DNA from: Candidatus Skiveiella danica
GTDB lineage: Bacteria; Pseudomonadota; Gammaproteobacteria; Burkholderiales; Burkholderiaceae_C
Assembly: GCA_016721925.1 (NCBI GenBank)
Contig: JADKHE010000011.1
Coordinates: 310,001-374,000 of the forward strand
DNA: 64,000 nt
Reading direction: 5' to 3'
Shown here in pieces: positions 44,317 to 55,636 of the stretch. The first letter of the stretch is position 1. Each line of letters opens with the position of its first letter. The notes beneath the pieces are model-generated. The model was not told the DNA's origin and searched no databases. It saw only the letters and a program-made list of their open reading frames with translations. The position numbers and the translations under genes are program-made.

Positions 44317-45420
44317 TCAGCCCCCCACCCGCGTCGCAATGGCCGCGCCCATCTCCTGCGTGCTGGCGTTGCCGCCCAGGTCCGGGGTGCGCGGGCCGGT
44401 GATGAGGGCCACCTCGATCGCCTGCACGATGGCGTCGTGCGCCTGGCGGAACCTGGCATCGCCACGGCCCAGGAAGTCCAGCATCAGCGCGCCGGACCAG
44501 ATCATGGCCACCGGGTTGGCGATGTTCTGGCCATAGATGTCGGGCGCCGAGCCGTGCACCGGCTCGAACAGCGACGGGAACGTGCGCTCCGGGTTCAGGT
44601 TGGCCGAAGGCGCCAGGCCGATGGTGCCGGTGGTGGCCGGCCCCAGGTCCGACAGGATGTCGCCGAACAGGTTGGACGCCACCACCACGTCGAAGCGCCC
44701 TGGCTGCAGCACGAAGCGCGCGCTCAGGATGTCGATGTGCTGCTTGTCCACTGTCACCTCGGGGTAGCCCTTGGCCATCGCATCCGCGCGGCCGTCCCAC
44801 CAGGGCATGCTGATGGCGATGCCGTTGCTCTTGGTGGCCACGGTCAGGTGCTTGCGGTTGCGGCTTTGCGCCAGCTCGAAGGCGTACTTCAGCACGCGGT
44901 CGGTGCCATGGCGCGAATAGACCGACTCCTGGATCACGATCTCGCGCTCGGTGCCGGCGTACATCACGCCGCCCAGGTTGGTGTACTCGCCCTCGGTGTT
45001 CTCGCGCACCACGAAGTAGTCGATGTCGCCGGCCTTGCGCCCGGCCAGCGGGCAGGGCACGCCCTCGAACAGGCGCACCGGGCGCAGGTTGATGTACTGG
45101 TCGAACTCCCGGCGGAACTTCAGCAGCGAGCCCCACAGCGACACATGGTCGGGCACGGTGGCCGGCCAGCCGACGGCGCCGAAGTAGATCGCGTCCATGT
45201 CCTGCAGTTGGGCCTTCCAGTCGTCCGGCATCATCTGGCCGTGCTGCAGGTAGTAGTCGCAGTGCGCCCAGTCGAAATGGGTGAATTCGAGGGGCAGGCC
45301 GAAGCGGCGCGCGGCGGCTTCCAGCACGCGCAGGCCCTCGGGCATGACCTCGCGGCCGATGCCGTCACCGGCGATGACGGCAATGCGAAGGGGGCGGGTG
45401 TCGGGGGTGGAAGCGGTCAT
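44317..45420 (-). CDS. Tartrate dehydrogenase/D-malate dehydrogenase family protein (TtuC/DmlA-like)
   Basis: 367-aa NAD-dependent oxidative decarboxylase of the isocitrate/isopropylmalate dehydrogenase superfamily. Visible are IAVIAGDGIGREVMPEG, the subfamily-specific VGWPATVPDHVSLWGSLLK, RPVRLFEG, the metal site SDLGPATTG and the adenine loop EPVHGSAPDIYGQNIANP. Probable substrates are tartrate, D-malate or related hydroxy acids. It appears monocistronic. Confidence 0.88.
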   Translation of the reverse strand: MTASTPDTRPLRIAVIAGDGIGREVMPEGLRVLEAAARRFGLPLEFTHFDWAHCDYYLQHGQMMPDDWKAQLQDMDAIYFGAVGWPATVPDHVSLWGSLLKFRREFDQYINLRPVRLFEGVPCPLAGRKAGDIDYFVVRENTEGEYTNLGGVMYAGTEREIVIQESVYSRHGTDRVLKYAFELAQSRNRKHLTVATKSNGIAISMPWWDGRADAMAKGYPEVTVDKQHIDILSARFVLQPGRFDVVVASNLFGDILSDLGPATTGTIGLAPSANLNPERTFPSLFEPVHGSAPDIYGQNIANPVAMIWSGALMLDFLGRGDARFRQAHDAIVQAIEVALITGPRTPDLGGNASTQEMGAAIATRVGG

Positions 45421-45521
45421 GGCAGTGAATGGGGTCGGTTTTGGATCCCGCCATTGTCACGCGCTCGGCACGCGCCGGCCATCCGTGTTCGCCACATCCA
45501 GGCAGAACGAAGCGCGAGCAC

Positions 45522-46231
<710 letters not shown>

Positions 46232-46528
46232 GCGTGGGGGTATTGTGAACGCATGGGTTGTGTTAGCCGGGGTGCGGCCGCGTTGGGGACTTGGGACAGT
46301 CGAATGAAATGCGCCAGAAGCGGTTCGACTTGGCGGCTATCGGGCCTGGAGACTGAAAGCGGGTCTACGCCATCGTCTTACCAACAACCCCAGTCGTTGG
46401 AGCTTCTTCCTGACGTCGGCAGCAAAAAAAACTTGCCAGATTCCATTGGCGGTTGCCATGTGTCAAAGATCAGAACCGCAATTAGGTGCAACGTTAATGG
46501 AAGGAACGATTTTTACTTGGAGGAAATC
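46232..46528. other. Left part of a lower-GC insert
   Basis: About 300 nt upstream of the receptor gene. No gene seen. Base composition drops visibly from the surrounding level, with A+T-rich stretches near 46420-46520. It includes the Shine-Dalgarno GGAGG before ATG 46529. I see no clear inverted or direct repeats at the edge. Confidence 0.45.
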
Positions 46529-47461
46529 ATGGCCAATCAATCCAAAAACAAATCCTTCGTCACGCCTCGGTGCACTGCAGTAGTCGCGATCTCACTTGCC
46601 ATGGGAGTATGTCTGACTTCCGTCGCGCCACCTGCCACTGCGCAGACCCTGAAAAAGGTTGCCGACAGCAACAAGATCACCGTGTCATACCGCGAGTCAT
46701 CGGTGCCTTTCAGCTATTTGATCAGTCCGACCAAGCCGGTAGGCTTCGCCGTCGATTTGACCGAAGCCATCATTGACGATGTGCGCGCGAAGCTCAAGAA
46801 AAAGACCCTAGAAGTTGCCTACATCCCGGTGACCGGACAAACCCGCATTCCTTTGCTCGTCAATGGGACTTACGACCTGGAGTGCGGCTCTACCACGAAC
46901 AACTCCGCGCGGGGCAAGGAGGTGACTTTTGCGATCAGTCATTTCTATACCGGAACCCGCCTTTTGGCGAAGAAATCCTCGGGTATCAAGAACTACGCCG
47001 ATTTGGCAAACAAGACGGTCGCCACCACCGCTGGAAGCACGAACGAGAAGGTGCTCCGTGCGTACAGTGCAGACAAGAACCTCAACATTCAGATCATCTT
47101 GGGCAAAGACTATGAAGATGCCTTGCAGTTGGTCGAAACTGACCGCGCGATGGCATTTGCGATGGACGATATCTTGCTATTCGGCCTGAGGGCAAACTCC
47201 AAGAATCCTGGCTCCCTTGAAGTTGTCGGCGATACGCTGCAGGTCGAGCCGTATGGATGCATGCTGCGCAAGGATGATCCCGAGTTCAAGAAGCTCGTTG
47301 ATGGCACCATTACGCGCCTGATGAAGTCGGGCGAATTCAGCAAGCTGTATGCCAGATGGTTTGAAGCGCCGATTCCGCCAAAAGGTATGGTTCTAGGCAT
47401 GCCCATGAGTGAGCAGTTGAAAGCCAACATGAAAGCGCTCAGCGACAAACCTGCGCAATAG
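46529..47461 (+). CDS. Amino-acid ABC transporter substrate-binding protein (GltI-like)
   Basis: 310-aa periplasmic binding protein of family 3, most like glutamate/aspartate receptors. A signal peptide ends at PPATAQ. The mature part begins TLKKVADSNKITVSYRESSVPFSY and has VDLTEAIIDDVR, LECGSTTNNSARGKEVTFA and the C-terminal LYARWFEAPIPPKG. Codon use and GC are lower than its neighbours, and it runs opposite to the exporter operon it interrupts. This suggests horizontal acquisition. No permease or ATPase partner is adjacent. Confidence 0.88.
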   Translation: MANQSKNKSFVTPRCTAVVAISLAMGVCLTSVAPPATAQTLKKVADSNKITVSYRESSVPFSYLISPTKPVGFAVDLTEAIIDDVRAKLKKKTLEVAYIPVTGQTRIPLLVNGTYDLECGSTTNNSARGKEVTFAISHFYTGTRLLAKKSSGIKNYADLANKTVATTAGSTNEKVLRAYSADKNLNIQIILGKDYEDALQLVETDRAMAFAMDDILLFGLRANSKNPGSLEVVGDTLQVEPYGCMLRKDDPEFKKLVDGTITRLMKSGEFSKLYARWFEAPIPPKGMVLGMPMSEQLKANMKALSDKPAQ

Positions 47462-47756
47462 ATGTGCAAATTGATGGCTGGTTTCAATGGTGTTGCGTTC
47501 GGCGCTATTTTGGCCACCCCTATCTATTGCGACTGACCAAAGGCGCCAGTGCTGCAGCCCACATGCGAACTCGGCTTTCTAGAACCCAAAGGGGATCACC
47601 GGTTTTGGCAGGCTTGGTCAAAATAGCATCGGCGGCAACACCTAGCTTCACTTGGTCGCCGGGGCTAGACCCTCAGTCGGGAAACCCGACCAGTACCGTG
47701 AATTGATCTCTCCGCGTAGGGCTGCCACCAGACCCCCGCACTGCCAAGGCGCGCCC
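47462..47756. other. Right part of the lower-GC insert
   Basis: About 295 nt between the receptor gene and the permease stop. No gene supported. A small hairpin (GTCGGG-AAA-CCCGAC, 47676-47690) could be a weak terminator. GC rises to the local norm near 47715. Confidence 0.4.
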
Positions 47757-49028
<1,272 letters not shown>

Positions 49029-49050
49029 GCGGGGTGGCGCGGCTAGGTGG

Positions 49051-50295
49051 TCAGCGCGAGATGAAGGAGGGCACTTCCATGCCCTTTTCCGGTGCCAGGG
49101 TCGGGCCGCGGCGCACGCGGTCGCCGGGCAGGGCTTTTTCGGTCTGGGGAATGGCCTCGTCGCCTTCCTTCAGGCCTTCCAGAATTTCCACCGAGCCGAT
49201 GCCGCGCAGGCCCAGGCGCACCGGCACGCGCACCGCGCGGCCGTCCTGCAGCGCCAGCACCCAGGGTTTTTCGCGGTCGGCGTCGCGCACCGCACTCGAT
49301 GGCAGCACCAGCGCGTCTTTCTTCGAGCCGGCCAGCAGTTCGACCGACACGGTCATGTCCGGCTTCAGGAAGGCGGGCGGCTTGGGCACTTCCAGGCGCA
49401 CGTCCACCGTGCCGCGTTGCGGGTCCACGGCCGGGGAGACGTAATAGAGCTTGGCGTCGAAGCGCTGGCCCGGGAAGGCGTCGGCCACGGCCTGCGCGGC
49501 CATGCCGGGCGTGAGCAGGCGCAGGTGCTTTTCGTCCACGGCCGCGTCGATGCGGGTGTTGCCCTGCGCGGCCAGCGCCAGCAGCGTGCGACCGGGCTGC
49601 GCCATGCTGCCGGGCTCCACATTGCGCGCCAGCACCACCGCATCGACCGGGCTGGTGATCTGCAGCCGCGCCAGCCGGGCGGTGGCCACTTCCACCGCGG
49701 CCTCGGCCTGCGCCACGCGCGAGGCGGCCATGGCGGGCTCGATGCCGCTGGCCTGGTTGGAGGCGGACTGCACGCGGGCGGACTCCAGCGCGCTGCGCGC
49801 GGTGTCCAGCAGGCGCTGTGCGTCGTCAAGCTTCTGTTGCGAGAAGAAGCCTTTGGCCACCAGGTCACGGGTGCGCTCGAAGTCGCGTTCGGCGGCCTTG
49901 AAGGTGGCCTCGGCCTGCACCACGGCCTGGCTGGCCACCGGGGCCGACACCGTGGCCTGCTGGGTGGCGCGGCCGCGCGCCTCCACCAGTGCGGCGCGGG
50001 CCTGATGCAGGGCGGCGCGCGCTTCGGCGTCGGACAGGCGCACCAGCAAGTCGCCGGCCTTGACGCGGTCGCCCTCGCGCACCTTCACCTCCAGCACGGT
50101 GGCGGTCACTTCGCTGCCAATGTCCATTCGCGCCGGTGCGTTGAGCCGGCCCGTGGCCACCACCGACTGCACGATGCCGGTGCGTACCACCGGTGAGACC
50201 TGCACCTTGCTGCCGCGTTGACTGGCCCACAGCGCGGCCCCGGCCACGACCAGCACGGCCACCCCGGCGGCGCCCCATTTGAAAAGCGGTTTCAT
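49051..50295 (-). CDS. HlyD family periplasmic adaptor subunit
   Basis: 414-aa membrane-fusion protein. One N-terminal transmembrane helix (GAAGVAVLVVAGAALWA), then lipoyl-like halves (EVKVREGDRVKAGDLLVRLSDAEARAAL), a coiled-coil hairpin rich in Ala/Gln/Arg, and beta-barrel domains. It links the inner-membrane ABC unit to an outer-membrane channel. First gene of the exporter operon. The start ATG 50295 lacks a strong Shine-Dalgarno sequence; the frame continues to 50541. Confidence 0.87.
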   Translation of the reverse strand: MKPLFKWGAAGVAVLVVAGAALWASQRGSKVQVSPVVRTGIVQSVVATGRLNAPARMDIGSEVTATVLEVKVREGDRVKAGDLLVRLSDAEARAALHQARAALVEARGRATQQATVSAPVASQAVVQAEATFKAAERDFERTRDLVAKGFFSQQKLDDAQRLLDTARSALESARVQSASNQASGIEPAMAASRVAQAEAAVEVATARLARLQITSPVDAVVLARNVEPGSMAQPGRTLLALAAQGNTRIDAAVDEKHLRLLTPGMAAQAVADAFPGQRFDAKLYYVSPAVDPQRGTVDVRLEVPKPPAFLKPDMTVSVELLAGSKKDALVLPSSAVRDADREKPWVLALQDGRAVRVPVRLGLRGIGSVEILEGLKEGDEAIPQTEKALPGDRVRRGPTLAPEKGMEVPSFISR

Positions 50296-50427
50296 CGGGC
50301 AAGCGTAGCAGCAACTCCATGACGGCGACTGTGGGATGGCGAGCACAGCGGTTTTCACGGCACCATCGTCCTTGAGTTGCATCAAGAACCCGTCTACGAT
50401 GGCCGCTTCGCCAAAACGGAGAAATCG

Positions 50428-51714
50428 ATGGGCATGCTGGACTGGACCGAAAAAAGCGCGGAGGTGCTGCAGCAAGGCGGCGTGATCGGCCCGGACGAAC
50501 GCCTGCCCTGGCCGCAGACGGTGGCGATGGGCGTGCAGCACGTGATCGCGATGTTCGGCGCCACGGTGCTGGCGCCGATCCTGATGGGCTTCGACCCCAA
50601 CATCGCGATCCTGATGAGCGGCATCGGCACGCTGATCTTCTTCGTGATCACCGGCGGCAAGGTGCCGAGCTACCTGGGGTCGAGCTTTGCCTTCATCGGC
50701 GTGGTGATCGCGGCCACGGCCTACGCCGGCAAGGGGCCGAACGCCAACATCGGCGTGGCCCTGGGCGGCATCATCGCCTGCGGCGCCCTGTACACGCTGA
50801 TCGGTGTGCTGGTGCAGGTCATCGGCACCGGCTGGATCGAGCGCTTCATGCCGCCCGTGGTCACCGGCGCCGTGGTGGCCGTGATCGGTCTGAACCTGGC
50901 CAGCATCCCGGTCAAGAACATGGCGGCGAGCAATTTCGACAGCTGGATGCAGGTCGTCACCTTCGTCAGCGTGGGCCTGGTGGCGGTGCTGACGCGCGGC
51001 ATGGTGCAGCGCCTGCTGATCCTGGTCGGCCTGATCGTCGCGACCCTGATCTATGCCGTGCTGACCAACGGGCTGGGAATGGGCAAGCCGATGGACCTGA
51101 GCGGTCTATTGAACGCCGCTTGGTTCGGCGCGCCGGCCTTCACCGCGCCCGTGTTCACCGGCAACGCCATGCTGATGATTGCCCCCGTGGCGATCATTCT
51201 GCTGGCCGAGAACCTGGGCCACATCAAGGCCGTGACCGCGATGACCGGCAAGAACCTGGACGTCTACATGGGCCGCGCCTTCATCGGCGACGGCATCGCC
51301 ACCATGGTCTCGGGCAGCGCCGGCGGCACCGGCGTGACCACGTATGCCGAGAACATCGGCGTGATGGCGGCCACCAAGATCTATTCCACCGCCGTGTTCC
51401 TGGTGGCGGCGCTGATTGCCGTGCTGCTGGGCTTTTCGCCCAAGTTCGGCGCGGTGATCCAGGTGATTCCGCTGCCGGTGATGGGCGGTGTGTCCATCGT
51501 CGTTTTTGGCCTGATCGCCGTGGCCGGCGCCAAGATCTGGGTCGACAACAAGGTCGATTTCTCGCAGAACAAGAACCTGATCGTCGCGGCCATCACGCTG
51601 GTGCTGGGCACCGGCGACTTCACGCTGAAGTTCGGCCAGTTCGCGCTGGGCGGCATCGGCACCGCCACCTTCGGCGCGATTCTTTTGTATGCCCTGCTCA
51701 ACCGCAAGGCCTGA
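50428..51714 (+). CDS. Uracil/xanthine permease (NCS2 family, UraA/RutG-like)
   Basis: 428-aa nucleobase:cation symporter with about 14 hydrophobic segments. The NCS2 signature regions are GVQHVIAMFGATVLAPIL near the N-terminus and LLAENLGHIKAVTAMTGKNL with the conserved Glu near residue 255. GGAGAAA precedes ATG 50428. Uracil is the likeliest substrate. Probably monocistronic. Confidence 0.9.
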   Translation: MGMLDWTEKSAEVLQQGGVIGPDERLPWPQTVAMGVQHVIAMFGATVLAPILMGFDPNIAILMSGIGTLIFFVITGGKVPSYLGSSFAFIGVVIAATAYAGKGPNANIGVALGGIIACGALYTLIGVLVQVIGTGWIERFMPPVVTGAVVAVIGLNLASIPVKNMAASNFDSWMQVVTFVSVGLVAVLTRGMVQRLLILVGLIVATLIYAVLTNGLGMGKPMDLSGLLNAAWFGAPAFTAPVFTGNAMLMIAPVAIILLAENLGHIKAVTAMTGKNLDVYMGRAFIGDGIATMVSGSAGGTGVTTYAENIGVMAATKIYSTAVFLVAALIAVLLGFSPKFGAVIQVIPLPVMGGVSIVVFGLIAVAGAKIWVDNKVDFSQNKNLIVAAITLVLGTGDFTLKFGQFALGGIGTATFGAILLYALLNRKA

Positions 51715-51757
51715 ACCTTTTCCCGTTGTCCAACCCACTGTCCTGCAGGAGCCGCCC

Positions 51758-52303
51758 ATGAGCCAGAATCCCCACACCGCCTTTCCGTTGGTTCGCACGC
51801 TCGGCGCCGTCGCCGTGTTGCTTGGCCTGGTGGCCTGCGCCGCGCCACGGCCCGACGCATCGGCCACGGCCAACCTGCAGGCCACGCGCGGCAACACCGC
51901 CAGCGGCACCGTGCGATTCGTGCAGACCGGCGACAAGGTGCAGGTCACCGGCGAGGTCAAGGGTTTGAAGCCCAACGCCGAGCACGGTTTCCATGTGCAT
52001 GAGAAGGGCGACTGTTCCAGTGGCGACGGCATGAGCACCGGCGGCCACTTCAACCCCACCACCACGGCGCACGGCCAGCATGGCCAGGGCGCGCACCATG
52101 TGGGCGACCTGCCCTCGCTGATGGCTGATGCCCAGGGGGTGGCCAAGATCGACTTCACATCGACCACCCTGACGCTCAAGCCCGGCACCACGAGCATCAT
52201 GGACAAGGGCCTGATCGTGCACCGCGACCCGGACGACTACAAGACGCAGCCGACCGGCAACTCCGGCCCGCGCGTGGCCTGCGGGGTGATCCGCGCGTCC
52301 TGA
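51758..52303 (+). CDS. sodC: Cu-Zn superoxide dismutase, periplasmic lipoprotein
   Basis: 181-aa superoxide dismutase. Copper and zinc ligands are visible in HGFHVHEKGDC, GGHFNP, AHHVGDLP and the Asp region; the disulfide Cys is in RVACGVI. The N-terminus ends with the lipobox LVAC at Cys27, so it is probably anchored to the outer membrane. GGAG precedes ATG 51758, 43 nt after the permease gene. Confidence 0.92.
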   Translation: MSQNPHTAFPLVRTLGAVAVLLGLVACAAPRPDASATANLQATRGNTASGTVRFVQTGDKVQVTGEVKGLKPNAEHGFHVHEKGDCSSGDGMSTGGHFNPTTTAHGQHGQGAHHVGDLPSLMADAQGVAKIDFTSTTLTLKPGTTSIMDKGLIVHRDPDDYKTQPTGNSGPRVACGVIRAS

Positions 52304-52341
52304 GCCTTGGCGGCGGCGGGCGGCCGGGATAATCCCTGGCC

Positions 52342-53805
52342 ATGACGCCTTACGACGATTTCCTGGCCGCTTTCCCGGACTACGCCACCACCCTCGCCCT
52401 GGACGACCTGCGAGCCGCGCAGTACGCCCGGCTCGACCGTCAGGACCAGGTCTACCTGGACTACACCGGCGGCGGCCTGTATGCCGCCAGCCAGGTGCAG
52501 GAGCATGCGGCGATGCTGGCCGAGCAGGTGCTGGGCAATCCGCATTCGGTCAACCCGAGCTCGATGGAGACCACGCGCCGGGTCGAGCAGGCCCGCGCCG
52601 CGGTGCTGGATTATTTTGGCGGCACCAAGGACTACACGGCGATCTTCACGCTCAACGCCTCGGGCGCGCTGAAGCTGGTCGGCGAGGCCTACCCGTTTGC
52701 GCCGGGTGGCCGGCTTCTGCTGACCGCCGACAACCACAACTCGGTCAACGGCATCCGGGAATTCGCACAGAGCCGCGGGGCCCGGGTGGACTACGCGCCG
52801 CTGACCCGCCCCGAGCTGCGCATCGACCAGCCGGCGCTGCAGGCGCTGCTGGCGCAGGCGGATGCGGGGCAGTCCAACTTGTTCGCATTTCCGGCGCAGT
52901 CCAATTTTTCAGGGGTCAAGCACCCGCTCGATCTGGTGGAGACCGCGCGCGCGCAAGGCTGGCACGTGCTGCTGGACGCCGCCGCGTTCGTGCCCACCAG
53001 CCGCCTGGACCTGCGCACCGTGTCGCCCGATTTCGTGGTGATGTCGTTCTACAAGATGTTCGGCTACCCCACGGGCGTGGGCTGCCTGCTGGTGCGCAAC
53101 GAGACGCTCGCCACCTTGCGGCGCCCCTGGTTCGGCGGCGGCACGGTCAACTTCGCCACGGTACAGGGGCGCATGCATGTGCTGTCCGAAGGCGAGGCCG
53201 GGTTCGAGGACGGCACGCTGAACTACCTGAGCATTCCGGCGGTGGAAACCGGTCTGCGCCACCTGCAGCGCGTCGGCATCGAGACGATCCAGACGCGCGT
53301 GCAGTGCCTGACGGGCTGGCTGATCGCCCAGCTGCTCGCGTTGAAGCATGGCAATGGCCGGCCGATGGTGCGCCTGTACGGGCCGGCCAGCCAGGACATG
53401 CGCGGCGGCACGCTCACCCTGAATTTCTACGACCCGAACGGGCACCTCGTGGACTACCGCCGCATCGAAGAGCTGGCGGCACAGGCGCGCATCTCGCTGC
53501 GCACGGGGTGCTTCTGCAATCCCGGCGCCGGCGAGGCGGCCGAGGACCTGGACGAAGGCGATATGCGCGCGGCCATCGAGCAGGCGGGCCGCGAGATCAA
53601 CCTGCAGCGCTTCCTGCACGTCATGCAGGCGCGCGGCGGCAAGACCGCCGGCGCGATCCGCGTCTCCACCGGCCTGGCCAGCAACTTTGCCGATGTCGAG
53701 CGGTTCATGCGCTTTGCCGAAGGGTTCAGGGACCAGACCGCGCTGACCGTTGGCACGGTCTCCTTCGACATCGAGTCCTGCCGCGTGGTGCGCGACGGGG
53801 GTTGA
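52342..53805 (+). CDS. Class V aminotransferase-fold enzyme (molybdenum cofactor sulfurase-like)
   Basis: 487-aa PLP-dependent enzyme. Residues DNHNSVNGIREFA, the PLP lysine in VMSFYKMFGYPTGVGCLLV and the catalytic Cys in LRTGCFCNPGAGEA match the N-terminal desulfurase part of eukaryotic Moco sulfurase more than IscS. There is no MOSC domain. It could be a cysteine desulfurase or lyase with a special acceptor. It follows sodC by 38 nt. Confidence 0.8.
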   Translation: MTPYDDFLAAFPDYATTLALDDLRAAQYARLDRQDQVYLDYTGGGLYAASQVQEHAAMLAEQVLGNPHSVNPSSMETTRRVEQARAAVLDYFGGTKDYTAIFTLNASGALKLVGEAYPFAPGGRLLLTADNHNSVNGIREFAQSRGARVDYAPLTRPELRIDQPALQALLAQADAGQSNLFAFPAQSNFSGVKHPLDLVETARAQGWHVLLDAAAFVPTSRLDLRTVSPDFVVMSFYKMFGYPTGVGCLLVRNETLATLRRPWFGGGTVNFATVQGRMHVLSEGEAGFEDGTLNYLSIPAVETGLRHLQRVGIETIQTRVQCLTGWLIAQLLALKHGNGRPMVRLYGPASQDMRGGTLTLNFYDPNGHLVDYRRIEELAAQARISLRTGCFCNPGAGEAAEDLDEGDMRAAIEQAGREINLQRFLHVMQARGGKTAGAIRVSTGLASNFADVERFMRFAEGFRDQTALTVGTVSFDIESCRVVRDGG

Positions 53806-53848
53806 TTGGTTAAGGCTGACCGGCGCCCCTCAAAACAGTCCTCTTTTC

Positions 53849-53877
53849 ATAGCGGATATCGGCCATTTGACGCTGGG
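53849..53877 (-). repeat. Dispersed repeat core, copy 11
   Basis: Minus strand reads CCCAGCG-N6-GGCCG-N6-GCTAT, exact spacing, with TTTGCCC six bases before. It lies in the gap upstream of the CoA transferase gene. Confidence 0.7.
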
Positions 53878-53933
53878 AAACGGGCAAAATCATGCACCAA
53901 ATTGGCGCCTGAAGGCCCAGAAACAGACGACTG

Positions 53934-53945
53934 AGGGTTTACCCT
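53934..53945. promoter_or_regulatory. AGGGTTTACCCT dyad upstream of the CoA transferase gene
   Basis: A GGGTNNACCC dyad about 90 nt before the start codon, next to a TTGACC that could be a -35. Similar dyads lie upstream of the malic enzyme (56219) and ribonuclease (58738) genes. Confidence 0.35.
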
Positions 53946-54032
53946 AATTTTTGACCGAAGTCATGCTAGGATGAAGCCTTGTTGAGGTGCGGTCCGTGCC
54001 GCGCCCGCCGCTTTGTCAAAGGTCTTTCTGTC

Positions 54033-55553
54033 ATGCCCCTGTCCGATCGTGTGCTTCATCCGGGCCTTCGCCGCAAGATCATGTCCGCGGAGGCGGCAGC
54101 CGCCCTGATTCCGGCCGGCGCGAATGTCGGCACCAGCGGCTTCACGGGGGCGGGCTACCCGAAAGCGGTGCCGCAAGCGCTGGCGCAGCGCATCAAGCTG
54201 CTGCACGCGGACGGCGAGGATTTCCAGATCGGCCTGTGGACCGGCGCCTCGACCGCGCCCGAGCTCGACGGCGCGCTGGCCAAGGTGCATGGCATCGAGA
54301 TGCGCCTGCCCTACCAGTCCGACCCGGCGGTGCGCAAGCAGATCAACAACGGGCAGATGCAGTACACCGACATCCACCTGTCGCATGTCGCGCAGTTCGT
54401 GTGGTTCGGCTTTCTCGGCCACCTGGACGTGGCGGTGATCGAGGTGGCGGGCATCCTGCCCGACGGCCGGCTGATCCCGTCGTCTTCGGTGGGCAACAAC
54501 AAGACCTGGCTGGACCAGGCCGACGCCATCATTCTGGAGGTCAACACCAGCCAGAACCCGGCGCTGGAGGGCATGCACGACATCTACTACGGCACCGAGC
54601 TGCCGCCGTACCGCATTCCGATCCCGCTGCTGCAGCCGGGCGACCGCATCGGCGAGCCCTACCTGCGCTGCGATCCGGACAAGGTGATCGCCGTGGTGCA
54701 CACCGACCTGCCCGACCGCAGCAACCAGTTTGCGCCACCGGATGAGAACTCCCAGGCCATCGCCGGCCACATCATCGAGTTCCTGCAGCACGAGGTGAAG
54801 CACGGCCGCCTGCCCAAGGATCTGCTGCCGCTGCAATCCGGCGTGGGCAACATCGCCAACGCGGTGCTGGCTGGCCTGAACGACGGCCCGTTCAGGAACC
54901 TGACCGCCTTCACCGAGGTGCTGCAGGACGGCATGCTGGACATGCTGCGCTCGGGCACGCTGGCCACGGCGTCGGCCACCGCGCTGTCGCTCAGCGACGA
55001 AGCCACCGCAGACTTCAACGCGAACATCGCGTTTTACCGCGAGCGCATCGTGCTGCGCTCGCAGGAGATGAGCAACCACCCCGAGCTGATCCGCCGCCTG
55101 GGCCTGATCGCGATGAACGCGATGATCGAGGCCGACATCTACGGCAACGTCAACTCGACCCACGTGATGGGCTCCAGCATGATGAACGGCATCGGCGGCT
55201 CCGGCGACTTCGCGCGCAACGCCTACCTGTCGATCTTCATGACGCCCTCGGTGGCCAAGGGCGGTTCGATCTCGTGCATCGTGCCCATGGTCTCGCACGT
55301 GGACCACACCGAGCATGACGTCCAGGTGATCGTGACCGAGCAGGGTCTGGCTGACCTGCGCGGCCTGTCGCCGACCCAGCGCGCGCGCCTGATCGTGGAG
55401 CGCTGCGCGCACCCGGACTACCGGCCCGCGCTGCTGGACTACATGGAGCGCGCGCAGCGCGAGTCCCTGGGCCAGCACACGCCGCACCTGCTGGACGACG
55501 CGCTGGGCTGGCACTCAGGCTACCTGAAGACCGGCAGCATGATGGCGGCCTGA
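54033..55553 (+). CDS. Acetyl-CoA hydrolase/transferase (succinate:acetate CoA-transferase type)
   Basis: 506-aa CoA transferase of the Cat1/AarC/ScpC family, exchanging CoA between succinate and acetate or propionate. GTSGFTGAGYPKAVPQAL, NKTWLDQADAIILEVNTSQ and the active-site Glu region EVLQDGMLDMLRSG are visible, with the C-terminal GGSGDFARNAYLS. AAGG lies about 10 nt before ATG 54033. It may work with the malic enzyme in acetate and C4-acid metabolism. Confidence 0.9.
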   Translation: MPLSDRVLHPGLRRKIMSAEAAAALIPAGANVGTSGFTGAGYPKAVPQALAQRIKLLHADGEDFQIGLWTGASTAPELDGALAKVHGIEMRLPYQSDPAVRKQINNGQMQYTDIHLSHVAQFVWFGFLGHLDVAVIEVAGILPDGRLIPSSSVGNNKTWLDQADAIILEVNTSQNPALEGMHDIYYGTELPPYRIPIPLLQPGDRIGEPYLRCDPDKVIAVVHTDLPDRSNQFAPPDENSQAIAGHIIEFLQHEVKHGRLPKDLLPLQSGVGNIANAVLAGLNDGPFRNLTAFTEVLQDGMLDMLRSGTLATASATALSLSDEATADFNANIAFYRERIVLRSQEMSNHPELIRRLGLIAMNAMIEADIYGNVNSTHVMGSSMMNGIGGSGDFARNAYLSIFMTPSVAKGGSISCIVPMVSHVDHTEHDVQVIVTEQGLADLRGLSPTQRARLIVERCAHPDYRPALLDYMERAQRESLGQHTPHLLDDALGWHSGYLKTGSMMAA

Positions 55554-55636
55554 CGGCCTCAGCGCCGGCCGTTCGCGGTCATCGGCAGGCGCGGGGCTGG
55601 GACAATGGCGCTTTCTTGAAAACTGGAAGCGCTCCC

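Noticed and set aside
46312..46340. Possible thirteenth copy of the dispersed repeat
   Set aside because: GCTAT is present, but the sequence 17 bases upstream does not resemble CCCAGCG or CCCATTG.
46232..47756. Insertion sequence or composite transposon around the GltI-like gene
   Set aside because: No transposase, convincing terminal inverted repeats or target duplications were seen, only the change in composition and the split operon.
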